The notes under the pieces were generated by a model that worked only from the letters and a program-made list of their open reading frames with translations, made no database searches and had not been told where the DNA came from. Positions 1 through 7,094 of a stretch of DNA of 64,000 nt are shown piece after piece. How positions within the stretch are numbered: the stretch's first letter is position 1; every line of letters starts with the position of its first letter. Both the position numbers and the translations under genes were made by a program. The DNA lies in the NCBI GenBank assembly GCA_964441945.1, contig CAYTWB010000004.1:1-64000 (forward strand), in the 5' to 3' direction. The DNA comes from JADGQM01 sp964441945 (GTDB taxonomy: Bacteria; Desulfobacterota; Syntrophobacteria; Syntrophobacterales; Syntrophobacteraceae).

Positions 1-1
1 A

Positions 2-607
2 GAACGACCGATGGAATGCAAGTCTTTAAAATTTCAAATATCTTTGGCTAGTATTCAGGCGAGAAAGAGAAAGGCCGAGACGCTGCCGCCCAAGTCCGGA
101 TCTGCGATGCGTGTAGAGCATGAGTATGAGAGGAAAGGTGCTCTGGCCTATTTCGGGGCTTGGGATGTTCATCGGGCAAAGATCTTCGGTCGATGCGAGA
201 GAAAGACCGGCATCCAACCTTTTGAAAGACTGGTAGATCAAGTCATGAGCCAAGAACCGTATAGATCGGCACGAAGGGTATTTTGGATTATGGACAATGG
301 TTCTTCTCATCGGGGCCGGGCCTGCATTGCAAGACTCGCGAACAGATGGAAATCCATCATTCCCGTCCACACGCCTGTCCATGCCAGTTGGCTCAACCAA
401 ATTGAAATCTACTTCTCTATTCTCCAAGAAAAGGTCCTCACGCCGCCGGATTTCAAATCGATTACAGAACTTCAAACCAGGATGCTCGACTTCCAAGTCT
501 ACTATGAAGCAATTGCAAAGCCTTTCAGATGGAATTTCACCCGAGAGGATCTCAAGAAGTTAATGACGAAACTGGAGGCCCGCTCCAAACTGAAACCGGC
601 GGCCTGA
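2..607 (+). pseudogene. IS630-family transposase remnant (DDE domain), open to the window edge
   Basis: This is the C-terminal DDE superfamily part of an IS630-type transposase. Visible landmarks are IQAR...LPP, MRVEHEYER, AWDVHRAK, the second-Asp motif IMDNGSSHRG and the Glu motif HASWLNQIEIYF. The frame is open to base 2; the first internal ATG is at 11. In IS630 relatives the first catalytic Asp lies just before SIQAR in a segment resembling ADEKTSIQAR. Here the residues are ISLASIQAR, so the Asp-Glu pair appears lost by a short deletion. I infer an inactive, 5'-truncated copy. No terminal inverted repeat was identified. Confidence 0.75.
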
Positions 608-676
608 CGAAGCAGAAATACGTCATTGTATTTACGAACAAACCCACTAAGGCGTGTGGAAGGGACCCTGAAACGC

Positions 677-829
677 TCATTGTTTCGGCGCGGGGATTGA
701 CTTTCTGCGAATGGGGCACTGATCGATCGCCTCCTGCTTCTCCAGCATTTCCTCCCTGGTTCGAAAAACCCAGGTATTCGGTTCTGAGTAGCAATAGACA
801 GCTAACTCACACTCCTTGCATTCATCCAT
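677..829 (-). CDS. small four-cysteine protein, function unknown
   Basis: A 50-residue product with Cys at 4, 7, 13 and 38 (CxxC near the start, CELAVYC, then QCP) and a basic tail. The Cys spacing suggests a small metal-binding or Fe-S protein, but I do not recognise the family. The ATG at 829 follows the HNH gene stop by 23 bases on the same strand, so the two are probably cotranscribed. A GGAG lies about 16 bases before the ATG, rather far for a ribosome-binding site. The frame continues upstream into the HNH gene without a better start. Composition reads as protein-like rather than as a shadow frame. Confidence 0.5.
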   Translation of the reverse strand: MDECKECELAVYCYSEPNTWVFRTREEMLEKQEAIDQCPIRRKSIPAPKQ

Positions 830-852
830 ATGCCGTTTTCTCTTTCTCCCGA

Positions 853-1191
853 TTATTCGGCTGAATCCCCAGGGGATGCTGAATCGTTGGACCCGTTCAG
901 GTATGCCTTCCATTCTACGGGAAGGAGGTATTTCTTTCGGCTGTTGCAGGCTTTGCATGCCGGAACAACATTGCCTCGGGTGGACCGTCCTCCCCGTACA
1001 AGAGGAACAATGTGATCCATGGTCAAATCTTTAGCGGCAACCTTCCTTCCGCAATAGTGACAAACCTCTTTGGCCAGCTTGCGATGCCACCACTGTGATT
1101 TGCGGAGCGATCCGGCCCTCTCCTTCTCTCTTCGAATCTCCTCTGGAGAGGCTTGGACAATGAATATGGGGTCCTTCGAGTCGATTGCCAT
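853..1191 (-). CDS. HNH endonuclease family protein
   Basis: A 112-residue single-domain HNH nuclease. A zinc-ribbon CHYC (CxxC) is followed by the betabeta-alpha-metal core MDHIVPLVRGG, then NVVPACKACN, which carries the Asn, the second CxxC and the HNH Asn. All core residues look intact, so nicking or cutting activity on nucleic acid is plausible. No intron, intein or phage packaging genes lie nearby to indicate a target. The ATG at 1191 is preferred over an in-frame TTG at 1200. It lies 25 bases after the htrA stop on the same strand, so it may be read through from htrA. Confidence 0.8.
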   Translation of the reverse strand: MAIDSKDPIFIVQASPEEIRREKERAGSLRKSQWWHRKLAKEVCHYCGRKVAAKDLTMDHIVPLVRGGRSTRGNVVPACKACNSRKKYLLPVEWKAYLNGSNDSASPGDSAE

Positions 1192-1216
1192 GGATTCCAA
1201 GTATTCTGAAAACAGG

Positions 1217-2662
1217 CTAAGGGGCAGCCTTCAGGGCAACATAAAAAGTATTGGTCCCGCGCTTGATTAAAAGCAGCAGACTCTCACCCTTTTTGCCTTT
1301 CTGCAAAGCCTGGTTGTAATCCCTGATATTCTGAATCTTCTGACGGTTCACCTCTTTGATCAAATCTCCCGGGCGCAGCTTCGAGTCACCGGCGGCACTG
1401 CCCGGCTGAATCTCGGTAATCACTACTCCGCGTTCGCTCTCATCCCATCCGAATCGCTTCGCCAGATCCGGCGTGATGTTTTGCACTGTCAAGCCCCAGG
1501 CACTGTCCTTGGCCGGTGAAGGGGTCTCTATGCCTTCATCGGGCATGGTCCCAACGGTTGCCTTGATCTCCTTGACCTTGGCATCGCGAATCAAATGCAC
1601 CGCAACCGAGGAGTTTGGCGAGGTGGATGCCACAAGTCGGGACAGGGCGTGAGCGTTGTCAACGTCCTTGCCGTTGAACGCTGTAACGATGTCCCCCCTC
1701 TTAATGCCCGCTTTGTCCGCAGGGCCGTCCTGGACAACATCGGAAACCAGCACCCCCTTGGTTTGCTTAAATCCAAACGATTCAGCGAGCTCGGGAGTGA
1801 TGTCCTGGATCATGACTCCAAGCCATCCCCGTGTGACTTTCCCGGCCTTCAGCTGCGGGAGGATCTCCTTTACCAGGTTTATGGGTATGGCAAATCCGAT
1901 TCCCTGACCCTGTGCCACAATGGCGGTGTTGATACCAACGACTTCGCCGTCCATATTGAAAAGGGGCCCGCCGCTGTTGCCGGGGTTAATCGCGGCGTCG
2001 GTCTGTAGAAAATCGTCGTAGGGTCCTGCACCGATGACCCGCCCTTTGGCACTGATGATACCGGCGGTAACGGTGTGTCCAAGTCCAAAAGGATTGCCGG
2101 AAGCCATTATCCAATCCCCCACGCGTATCGCGTTCGAATCTCCCAGCTGTGCAGGCTTTGGAAAGCCATCCTTTGCTGTAACCTTGATCAGGGCAATGTC
2201 CGTTTTAGGGTCCCGGGCAACAACCTTGGCGTCATACTCCTTGCCTTCATCCGTCTTGATTTTAATCTCGTCCGCTTTTTCAACGACATGGTTATTGGTG
2301 AGAATCAGCCCATCGCTGTCGATGATAAAGCCCGATCCGAGGGCATGCGTCTTCATCTGCCCTTGAGGACCCTCCCCGAAGAATCGCTTAAAGAATTCAT
2401 CCCCGAAAAAATCCCGAAAAGGCGAATTCGGACCCAAGAAGGGCTGCATAGGGTTTTCTTTGAGGACTTGTGTTGTAGAGATATTGACTACCGCGTGATT
2501 GACCCGTTCGGCCAAATCGGCAAACGATGGCGGCCCTTGCTGACTGAGGCCTGGTAAGGCAGCATCGGAAGCCCTGGGGCCGGCAAGAAGCAGAACCAAC
2601 AAAACAAACCATACAAAGCTGCAAAACCTGACCGTCCTAGACACCAGTCTTTGAGCTCTCAT
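1217..2662 (-). CDS. htrA: DegP/HtrA-type periplasmic serine protease, two PDZ domains
   Basis: A 481-residue envelope quality-control protease and chaperone acting on misfolded periplasmic proteins. The N-terminus is a signal peptide ending near residue 35. The trypsin-like domain has a complete catalytic triad: His125 (TNNHVV), Asp155 (DIALIK) and Ser230 (GNSGGP). PDZ1 spans about 265-350 and PDZ2 about 380-470. I chose ATG 2662 because AAAGGAG sits 7-8 bases upstream and the signal peptide follows directly. The frame is open for 74 further codons to 2884, but these look non-coding. Gram-negative DegP, DegQ or MucD are equally fitting names. The HNH gene follows. Confidence 0.93.
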   Translation of the reverse strand: MRAQRLVSRTVRFCSFVWFVLLVLLLAGPRASDAALPGLSQQGPPSFADLAERVNHAVVNISTTQVLKENPMQPFLGPNSPFRDFFGDEFFKRFFGEGPQGQMKTHALGSGFIIDSDGLILTNNHVVEKADEIKIKTDEGKEYDAKVVARDPKTDIALIKVTAKDGFPKPAQLGDSNAIRVGDWIMASGNPFGLGHTVTAGIISAKGRVIGAGPYDDFLQTDAAINPGNSGGPLFNMDGEVVGINTAIVAQGQGIGFAIPINLVKEILPQLKAGKVTRGWLGVMIQDITPELAESFGFKQTKGVLVSDVVQDGPADKAGIKRGDIVTAFNGKDVDNAHALSRLVASTSPNSSVAVHLIRDAKVKEIKATVGTMPDEGIETPSPAKDSAWGLTVQNITPDLAKRFGWDESERGVVITEIQPGSAAGDSKLRPGDLIKEVNRQKIQNIRDYNQALQKGKKGESLLLLIKRGTNTFYVALKAAP

Positions 2663-2966
2663 GAACACTCCTTTCTGAAAGAGACCAATCCTCGCTGACG
2701 AAGCACAATCCATTACCCCTCTATGGTGTATCCCGAGATCGCCTCCCCTTTCTCGCGAGATGTCATTTCCCTCGGGTCGCATGATTCCCGCACCATTCGC
2801 TGCAAACGAAACGATAAAAGGATAAACGAATTGGGCAAAAAGACAAGGTCGAGATGCCGACCGAAGGAGATCATCGCTTGTCAACAGAACGTCCGGGATG
2901 GGTCGAAGGCCCTGAAAAGGCCGGGCAGATCATATTGGACTTTCTATCCTCAGCAGGCTCAACAGA
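2663..2966 (-). other. intergenic region between the RSH gene and htrA
   Basis: About 300 bases upstream of htrA. It should hold the htrA promoter, but I see no convincing -10/-35 pair, operator repeat or terminator. Confidence 0.4.
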
Positions 2967-5231
2967 TCATTTCCTGGCAGCGACATCAGCCTCCCTGGAT
3001 CGGCGCGATGGGATGCCGCCCGGGAACAACCTGGGGCCTCCCCTCCGCCCGTAATCCTCTATGGAAGTCCGATACCGTGGAAGACAGGCAAAGAAGCGCT
3101 GAGCCTCAGAAAAATCCCTGAGTTGCACGACCAGTCCCATCATGGGCTGGTCATGTTTATCCGTACGGCCCTCAACGCTTTGAACGGTAACGCTCGATGG
3201 AGCACGAGCGAGCGCGGGCAGCAGAGACTGGATCGTCTCCATCAGGACATGCACATGAAATGTCAGCGGATGTCGCCACACCTTATCCTTGTTCCAGATG
3301 ACATCGAGCAGCTCCTGCGGTGCAAGATCATGTTTTTGGAGCAAATCCGTACAGTCTCCGCGATGGAAGGTTATCCCACGTTCACTCAAGATGGCAACCA
3401 TTCCTTCCTGACCGGGATAAGGGTTACAGCATCGGGCGAATTTGTGGATTGCCTTGTCGAGCTCGGAAATGCACAATTTGTTTCTCTCAAGAGGGAATGA
3501 CCTCGCCGGCTCGAGACCCGCCAAATCATCAACCCCACTCAACGGGGCTTTCAGGTAGTACAGAATCACTCCCGGGGACGTGCGGTCCTGCCCCACCCGG
3601 GTAAAGAGGTCCGCCAGGTCCTTAATGTTGAGGAACTCCATTACCAGTTGCATGTCCTCCCCATACAGAAGATCATCAGGCAATCCATTCCGACGGAACT
3701 CCTGAAGCAGGATCTCCCTGCCCACTTCTTGAGCATAGTTCTGCCGCTCCAGGTGAAGTCGCTTGTTGATAGCCGTCCGGGATTTGGGGGTCTTGCAGAG
3801 GTTTTCGAGGTCAGGATCGACTTCAATCGGTTCCGGAGAGGTGAGGATTTCAACCGAATCCCCATCTTTGAGCGTATGGGTGAGAGGGACCCATTCATTG
3901 TTCAGTATCGCTCCGCTGCAATGGTCCCCAAATTCAGAGTGAACTCTGTAGGCGAAGTCCAATACAATGCTCTCTTTGGGCAGATAGTAAATATCCCCCT
4001 TTGGCGAATAGACAAAGATCTCCTCTGCTTCCGAGAGACGGATCAAGGCTTTGCGCTTGGGGCCGGCCCCCTCGTATTCCCCGATTGTCCGCAGCAGTTC
4101 GCTGATTTCTCTCCAATGCTCATCGCTCAGGGGCTTCTGCGAATCCCATTCGGTGAGAATGCCGAAGGATGCCCATTCATCCATCGATGGGGTGCGGATC
4201 TTGATCAGATAGTTCTGCCCCTCGAAATGAATGCGAACGTGCAGGCTTCGGTAGCCCGTGTTCTTCGGGGTGGCTATAAAGTCCCGAAGGCTCCTTGGAA
4301 TCGGGGAAAACGTCGTGTTCACAATCCCCAATGCGGTGTAGCAGTTGACGATGTCTTCCGAGTGCAAAAGGACGACGAAATCAATGCTGTTCTCCGTATT
4401 GGTGATTTCCAGAGTGCGTTTGATCGAATCATAGTAGCTTCCGAGACCTTTGGGCCTGGGTCGCAGGGTTATGGGACACGATACTCTGGCAAACGCTTCC
4501 TGAAGAATCCTCACAATCTGTTGATATTCGGATGAATTGCGAAGAGAATGGATGAAATGAAGGATTTTCCTGCTCTTGCGGGGATAGAGGAAAGTGAGGG
4601 CCAGGTGGTAGAGCTCTCGTTTAAGCGGAAAGATGTTGAACTTTCCGGCAATGGGGGCATAGACTTCGATGGTTTCCTGAGCGATACGCTGTCGCCTTGC
4701 CTGGGGCAGGTGATGCAGCGTGCGCAGATTATGCAGCCGATCGGCAAGCTTGATCACAAGCACACCCAGACGCCTGCTCGCACTCAAGAAGATCTTGCTG
4801 TGAGTCAGGTCCTTTACAGTGGCTTTGTCCAGCCTGTGGCGCCTCAGCTTCGTGCACCCGTCGACCAGTTCCGCCACGGCATTGCCGAACTCACGCTCGA
4901 TGTCTTCCGGATTGATCTCAGGTATGTCTTCGACTACGTCATGAAGCAGAGCAGCGGCAAGCAGATGCGGGTCTTTGAATCTCAGTTCCCGGGCAAGGAT
5001 CTCGGCAACCGAGCAGGGATGGCTGATATAGGGGGCCCCAGACCTGCGCCGTTGCCCTTTGTGGAGCTCATCCGCAAATTCAAGAGCACGAAAAAAAATG
5101 GCATTCTCAGCATTGTCAGGATCCAGGCACTTGTCCATGCGCGAACGGTAGTGTTCCAGATCAAAAAATCGGGGCTCTTTTCTTGAAGCGGCAGGAAGAA
5201 GATATGAGGATTTGCTTTCGGTTATCTCCAA
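2967..5231 (-). CDS. RelA/SpoT homologue (RSH), hydrolase site intact, synthetase site degenerate
   Basis: A 754-residue long RSH. Domain order: HD hydrolase (about 45-200; ISHP at 70-72, LLHDVVED with His97-Asp98, and KLADRLHN near 161-168 all intact), RelA_SpoT synthetase-like region (250-365), TGS (about 400-465), a Cys-rich conserved segment (FARCCNPYPGQEG) and a C-terminal ACT-like region. In active synthetases the ExQIRT motif supplies the catalytic Glu. Here it reads YLIKIRT, with Leu342 for Glu and Lys for Gln, and the DxxAxR motif is also not preserved. I infer a (p)ppGpp hydrolase with lost or weak synthesis. The start is TTG 5231; ATG 5138 (residue 32) is an alternative. Confidence 0.88.
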   Translation of the reverse strand: MEITESKSSYLLPAASRKEPRFFDLEHYRSRMDKCLDPDNAENAIFFRALEFADELHKGQRRRSGAPYISHPCSVAEILARELRFKDPHLLAAALLHDVVEDIPEINPEDIEREFGNAVAELVDGCTKLRRHRLDKATVKDLTHSKIFLSASRRLGVLVIKLADRLHNLRTLHHLPQARRQRIAQETIEVYAPIAGKFNIFPLKRELYHLALTFLYPRKSRKILHFIHSLRNSSEYQQIVRILQEAFARVSCPITLRPRPKGLGSYYDSIKRTLEITNTENSIDFVVLLHSEDIVNCYTALGIVNTTFSPIPRSLRDFIATPKNTGYRSLHVRIHFEGQNYLIKIRTPSMDEWASFGILTEWDSQKPLSDEHWREISELLRTIGEYEGAGPKRKALIRLSEAEEIFVYSPKGDIYYLPKESIVLDFAYRVHSEFGDHCSGAILNNEWVPLTHTLKDGDSVEILTSPEPIEVDPDLENLCKTPKSRTAINKRLHLERQNYAQEVGREILLQEFRRNGLPDDLLYGEDMQLVMEFLNIKDLADLFTRVGQDRTSPGVILYYLKAPLSGVDDLAGLEPARSFPLERNKLCISELDKAIHKFARCCNPYPGQEGMVAILSERGITFHRGDCTDLLQKHDLAPQELLDVIWNKDKVWRHPLTFHVHVLMETIQSLLPALARAPSSVTVQSVEGRTDKHDQPMMGLVVQLRDFSEAQRFFACLPRYRTSIEDYGRRGGPRLFPGGIPSRRSREADVAARK

Positions 5232-5595
5232 GGCCTTGATCTCTTTTTGTAACGACTCTCTCTATCCCCGGTGCAAACCTGAGTCCGGGAAGGCAAGCCA
5301 CCTTTAAACAACGATGGGGTTTCCAGCAATCACTCAGGATCGAGTACCATTCTCTTTTCAAAAAGGCTCTGCAAAACCTTGAGATCATTTTACCGAAGCT
5401 GAGGCACGGAAACAAGCATTCGGTTCCAGAAAGCATTGGGTGGGGAATGGATTCAATTGGGATGCCGACTTGAGCCGGCATCGTCTCGGCATTCAACTCC
5501 ACAATGAAGAGTTGAACCCAGCGATGTCAGTTCATGGGTCGCAGCCGTACTTGAAGAAGCTCTCGGGCAAGAAAGGTCCCCCACGCAGGGGGGAT
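5232..5595. other. intergenic region with a small inverted repeat
   Basis: No gene is supported here. A 7-bp inverted repeat (GATGCCG / CGGCATC, 8-nt loop) at 5461-5482 could form a hairpin but lacks a T-tract, so I do not call it a terminator. Confidence 0.35.
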
Positions 5596-6702
5596 CTATT
5601 TTATCTGGTGGTTCCGGTTGCTCGATGACCCGGTCATCCCAATCAGACCCATAGCGACAACATCAGCGAGCAGTGCTCCGATTGTTTCGATCGTCTTTCG
5701 AAGCGGGGTGTTTCTCACAAGCTGCCAACGGGTATCGCCAGTGTAGTGTTCAGGCATATTGAGGTTGTAGATAAACGGTGGTTGGAGTTCTTTCAGGCTC
5801 GCTGCATGAACTCTGAGCCATGCATCGCCTGAAGGAAGAATGTCTGTCAGGTACTCCACCATGACCTGACCGTTGTCGAATACCGTAGCGGTCAGCTTCT
5901 GTCCTTCTTCGAAGTGGCCAATTGTCGCATCGGGTAAGACCTCGATAAGGTTCCACCCTGCCAGAATCAGGTTCTTTCCCATATGGTTGACACTGGTGGG
6001 GACGCCCTCGATAAGATCCGAAACAAATGCGTCTTTGAGCTTTGAGACGGAATAGAGCATCCGACCTGCAAATCCTTGCGGGATTTCCTTACCGTCCGGA
6101 TTCCAGAAACCAAAGCTCAGTGCGCTTCCCAGATCTTTAAAAAAACTCATAATCGTTCTGACGAGACCCTTCTGCTGTGATTCCTGGATTTGGTTGTTCT
6201 GGTCCCGGTAAAGGACCTTCGATCCAAGAAAGAAATTGTGGAAGAAGTTTTTGATATTTTCAAAGCTGTCGGAAAGGTCCTTGGTGATTCGCCCCACAAA
6301 GGACTCCTGGTCCTTTAGATGTTCCACGACCTGGCTCTTCTCCAGGCAGTAATGCTTGCCGCCCGGATTCCGAAGCAACTGGTCGTCCTTGTACTTCTGG
6401 AAGTCGCTCATGGGGGCCGGATCGCTCAAGCGATTTGCCTGCTGTTCATAAGCGGCTGCAGCGTTCTTTCCCGGCAACGGTCTTGACGCTTCGGCTTCCA
6501 TCGGCGCCTTGCCGGCAGGAGGTGAGAGAGGATCGATGCGAGATTCCGATACGGGTCCCAAGGGACCTTGTGGGCCCGAATACTCCCGGGTGGCTGCTCT
6601 GAGCGTAGCGTCAAAGCTCTGGCTATCCTGTTCATTGGGCACAGGAGCCGTTGAGGACGAAGACTGTGATGCATCTAGGCCGGTGACCGAATGCAGTCTC
6701 AT
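5596..6702 (-). CDS. uncharacterised 368-residue protein
   Basis: I do not recognise this protein. Residues 1-100 are Ser/Pro/Ala-rich and likely disordered. From about 110 onward the sequence is better ordered and amphipathic, with phenylalanine-rich stretches (FENIKNFFHNFFLG, IMSFFKDLGSALSFGFW) and a weakly hydrophobic C-terminus (ALLADVVAMGLIGM). There is no signal peptide and no obvious catalytic motif. The segment SVSKLKDAFVSDLIEGVPTS could be membrane-interacting. ATG 6702 has AGG about 8 bases upstream. It is a single minus-strand gene divergent from the FecR-type gene at 7095. Confidence 0.75.
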   Translation of the reverse strand: MRLHSVTGLDASQSSSSTAPVPNEQDSQSFDATLRAATREYSGPQGPLGPVSESRIDPLSPPAGKAPMEAEASRPLPGKNAAAAYEQQANRLSDPAPMSDFQKYKDDQLLRNPGGKHYCLEKSQVVEHLKDQESFVGRITKDLSDSFENIKNFFHNFFLGSKVLYRDQNNQIQESQQKGLVRTIMSFFKDLGSALSFGFWNPDGKEIPQGFAGRMLYSVSKLKDAFVSDLIEGVPTSVNHMGKNLILAGWNLIEVLPDATIGHFEEGQKLTATVFDNGQVMVEYLTDILPSGDAWLRVHAASLKELQPPFIYNLNMPEHYTGDTRWQLVRNTPLRKTIETIGALLADVVAMGLIGMTGSSSNRNHQIK

Positions 6703-6766
6703 TCACTTACCTGATAGGGTTTGTCGAAAAATGACCGTTGCGACACGGGAAGCACCATTCAAAACA

Positions 6767-6997
6767 CTATTCAATGTTCGTGCCATGGCGATCGAGCTTT
6801 TCAATCTCCTCCTTCGATTCCGCCTGGGTATCTTCTGGTTCGGGCAAATAGTGTAACCGGGTGTGCACAATTGGTAACTCAAATTCCTCAAACACATCCG
6901 CTCGTTCCGCCCGCTTCCGAACAAGAGCCTGAATTTCAACGGAATCAGACGCTGGAACGATTGTTGCTTTCACTGTGGTACGGAGCGATAATACCAC
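6767..6997 (-). CDS. possible small charged protein (tentative)
   Basis: A 76-codon frame starting at GTG 6997 whose product is rich in Glu, Arg and Lys (VRKRAERADVFEEFELP, then ESKEEIEKLDRH) and looks more protein-like than random sequence. No ribosome-binding site is visible and I know no relative. It fills most of the 390-base gap between divergent genes, which also has to hold their promoters. Confidence 0.25.
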   Translation of the reverse strand: MVLSLRTTVKATIVPASDSVEIQALVRKRAERADVFEEFELPIVHTRLHYLPEPEDTQAESKEEIEKLDRHGTNIE

Positions 6998-7094
6998 TGT
7001 AGTTCACTCTATGCGTGTTAGCGGAAGAAGGCTTTAAGCAGGGTTCATCGGCTGCTAATGACTATGGGCCCCTTCCATAAACAGGAGAACGACA

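Noticed and set aside
853..1191. Group I/II intron or toxin-antitoxin context for the HNH gene
   Set aside because: No intron secondary structure, no split host gene and no antitoxin-like neighbour were seen.
3648..4535. A 295-codon open frame antisense to the RSH gene
   Set aside because: Shadow of a conserved gene; no motifs and no start signal.
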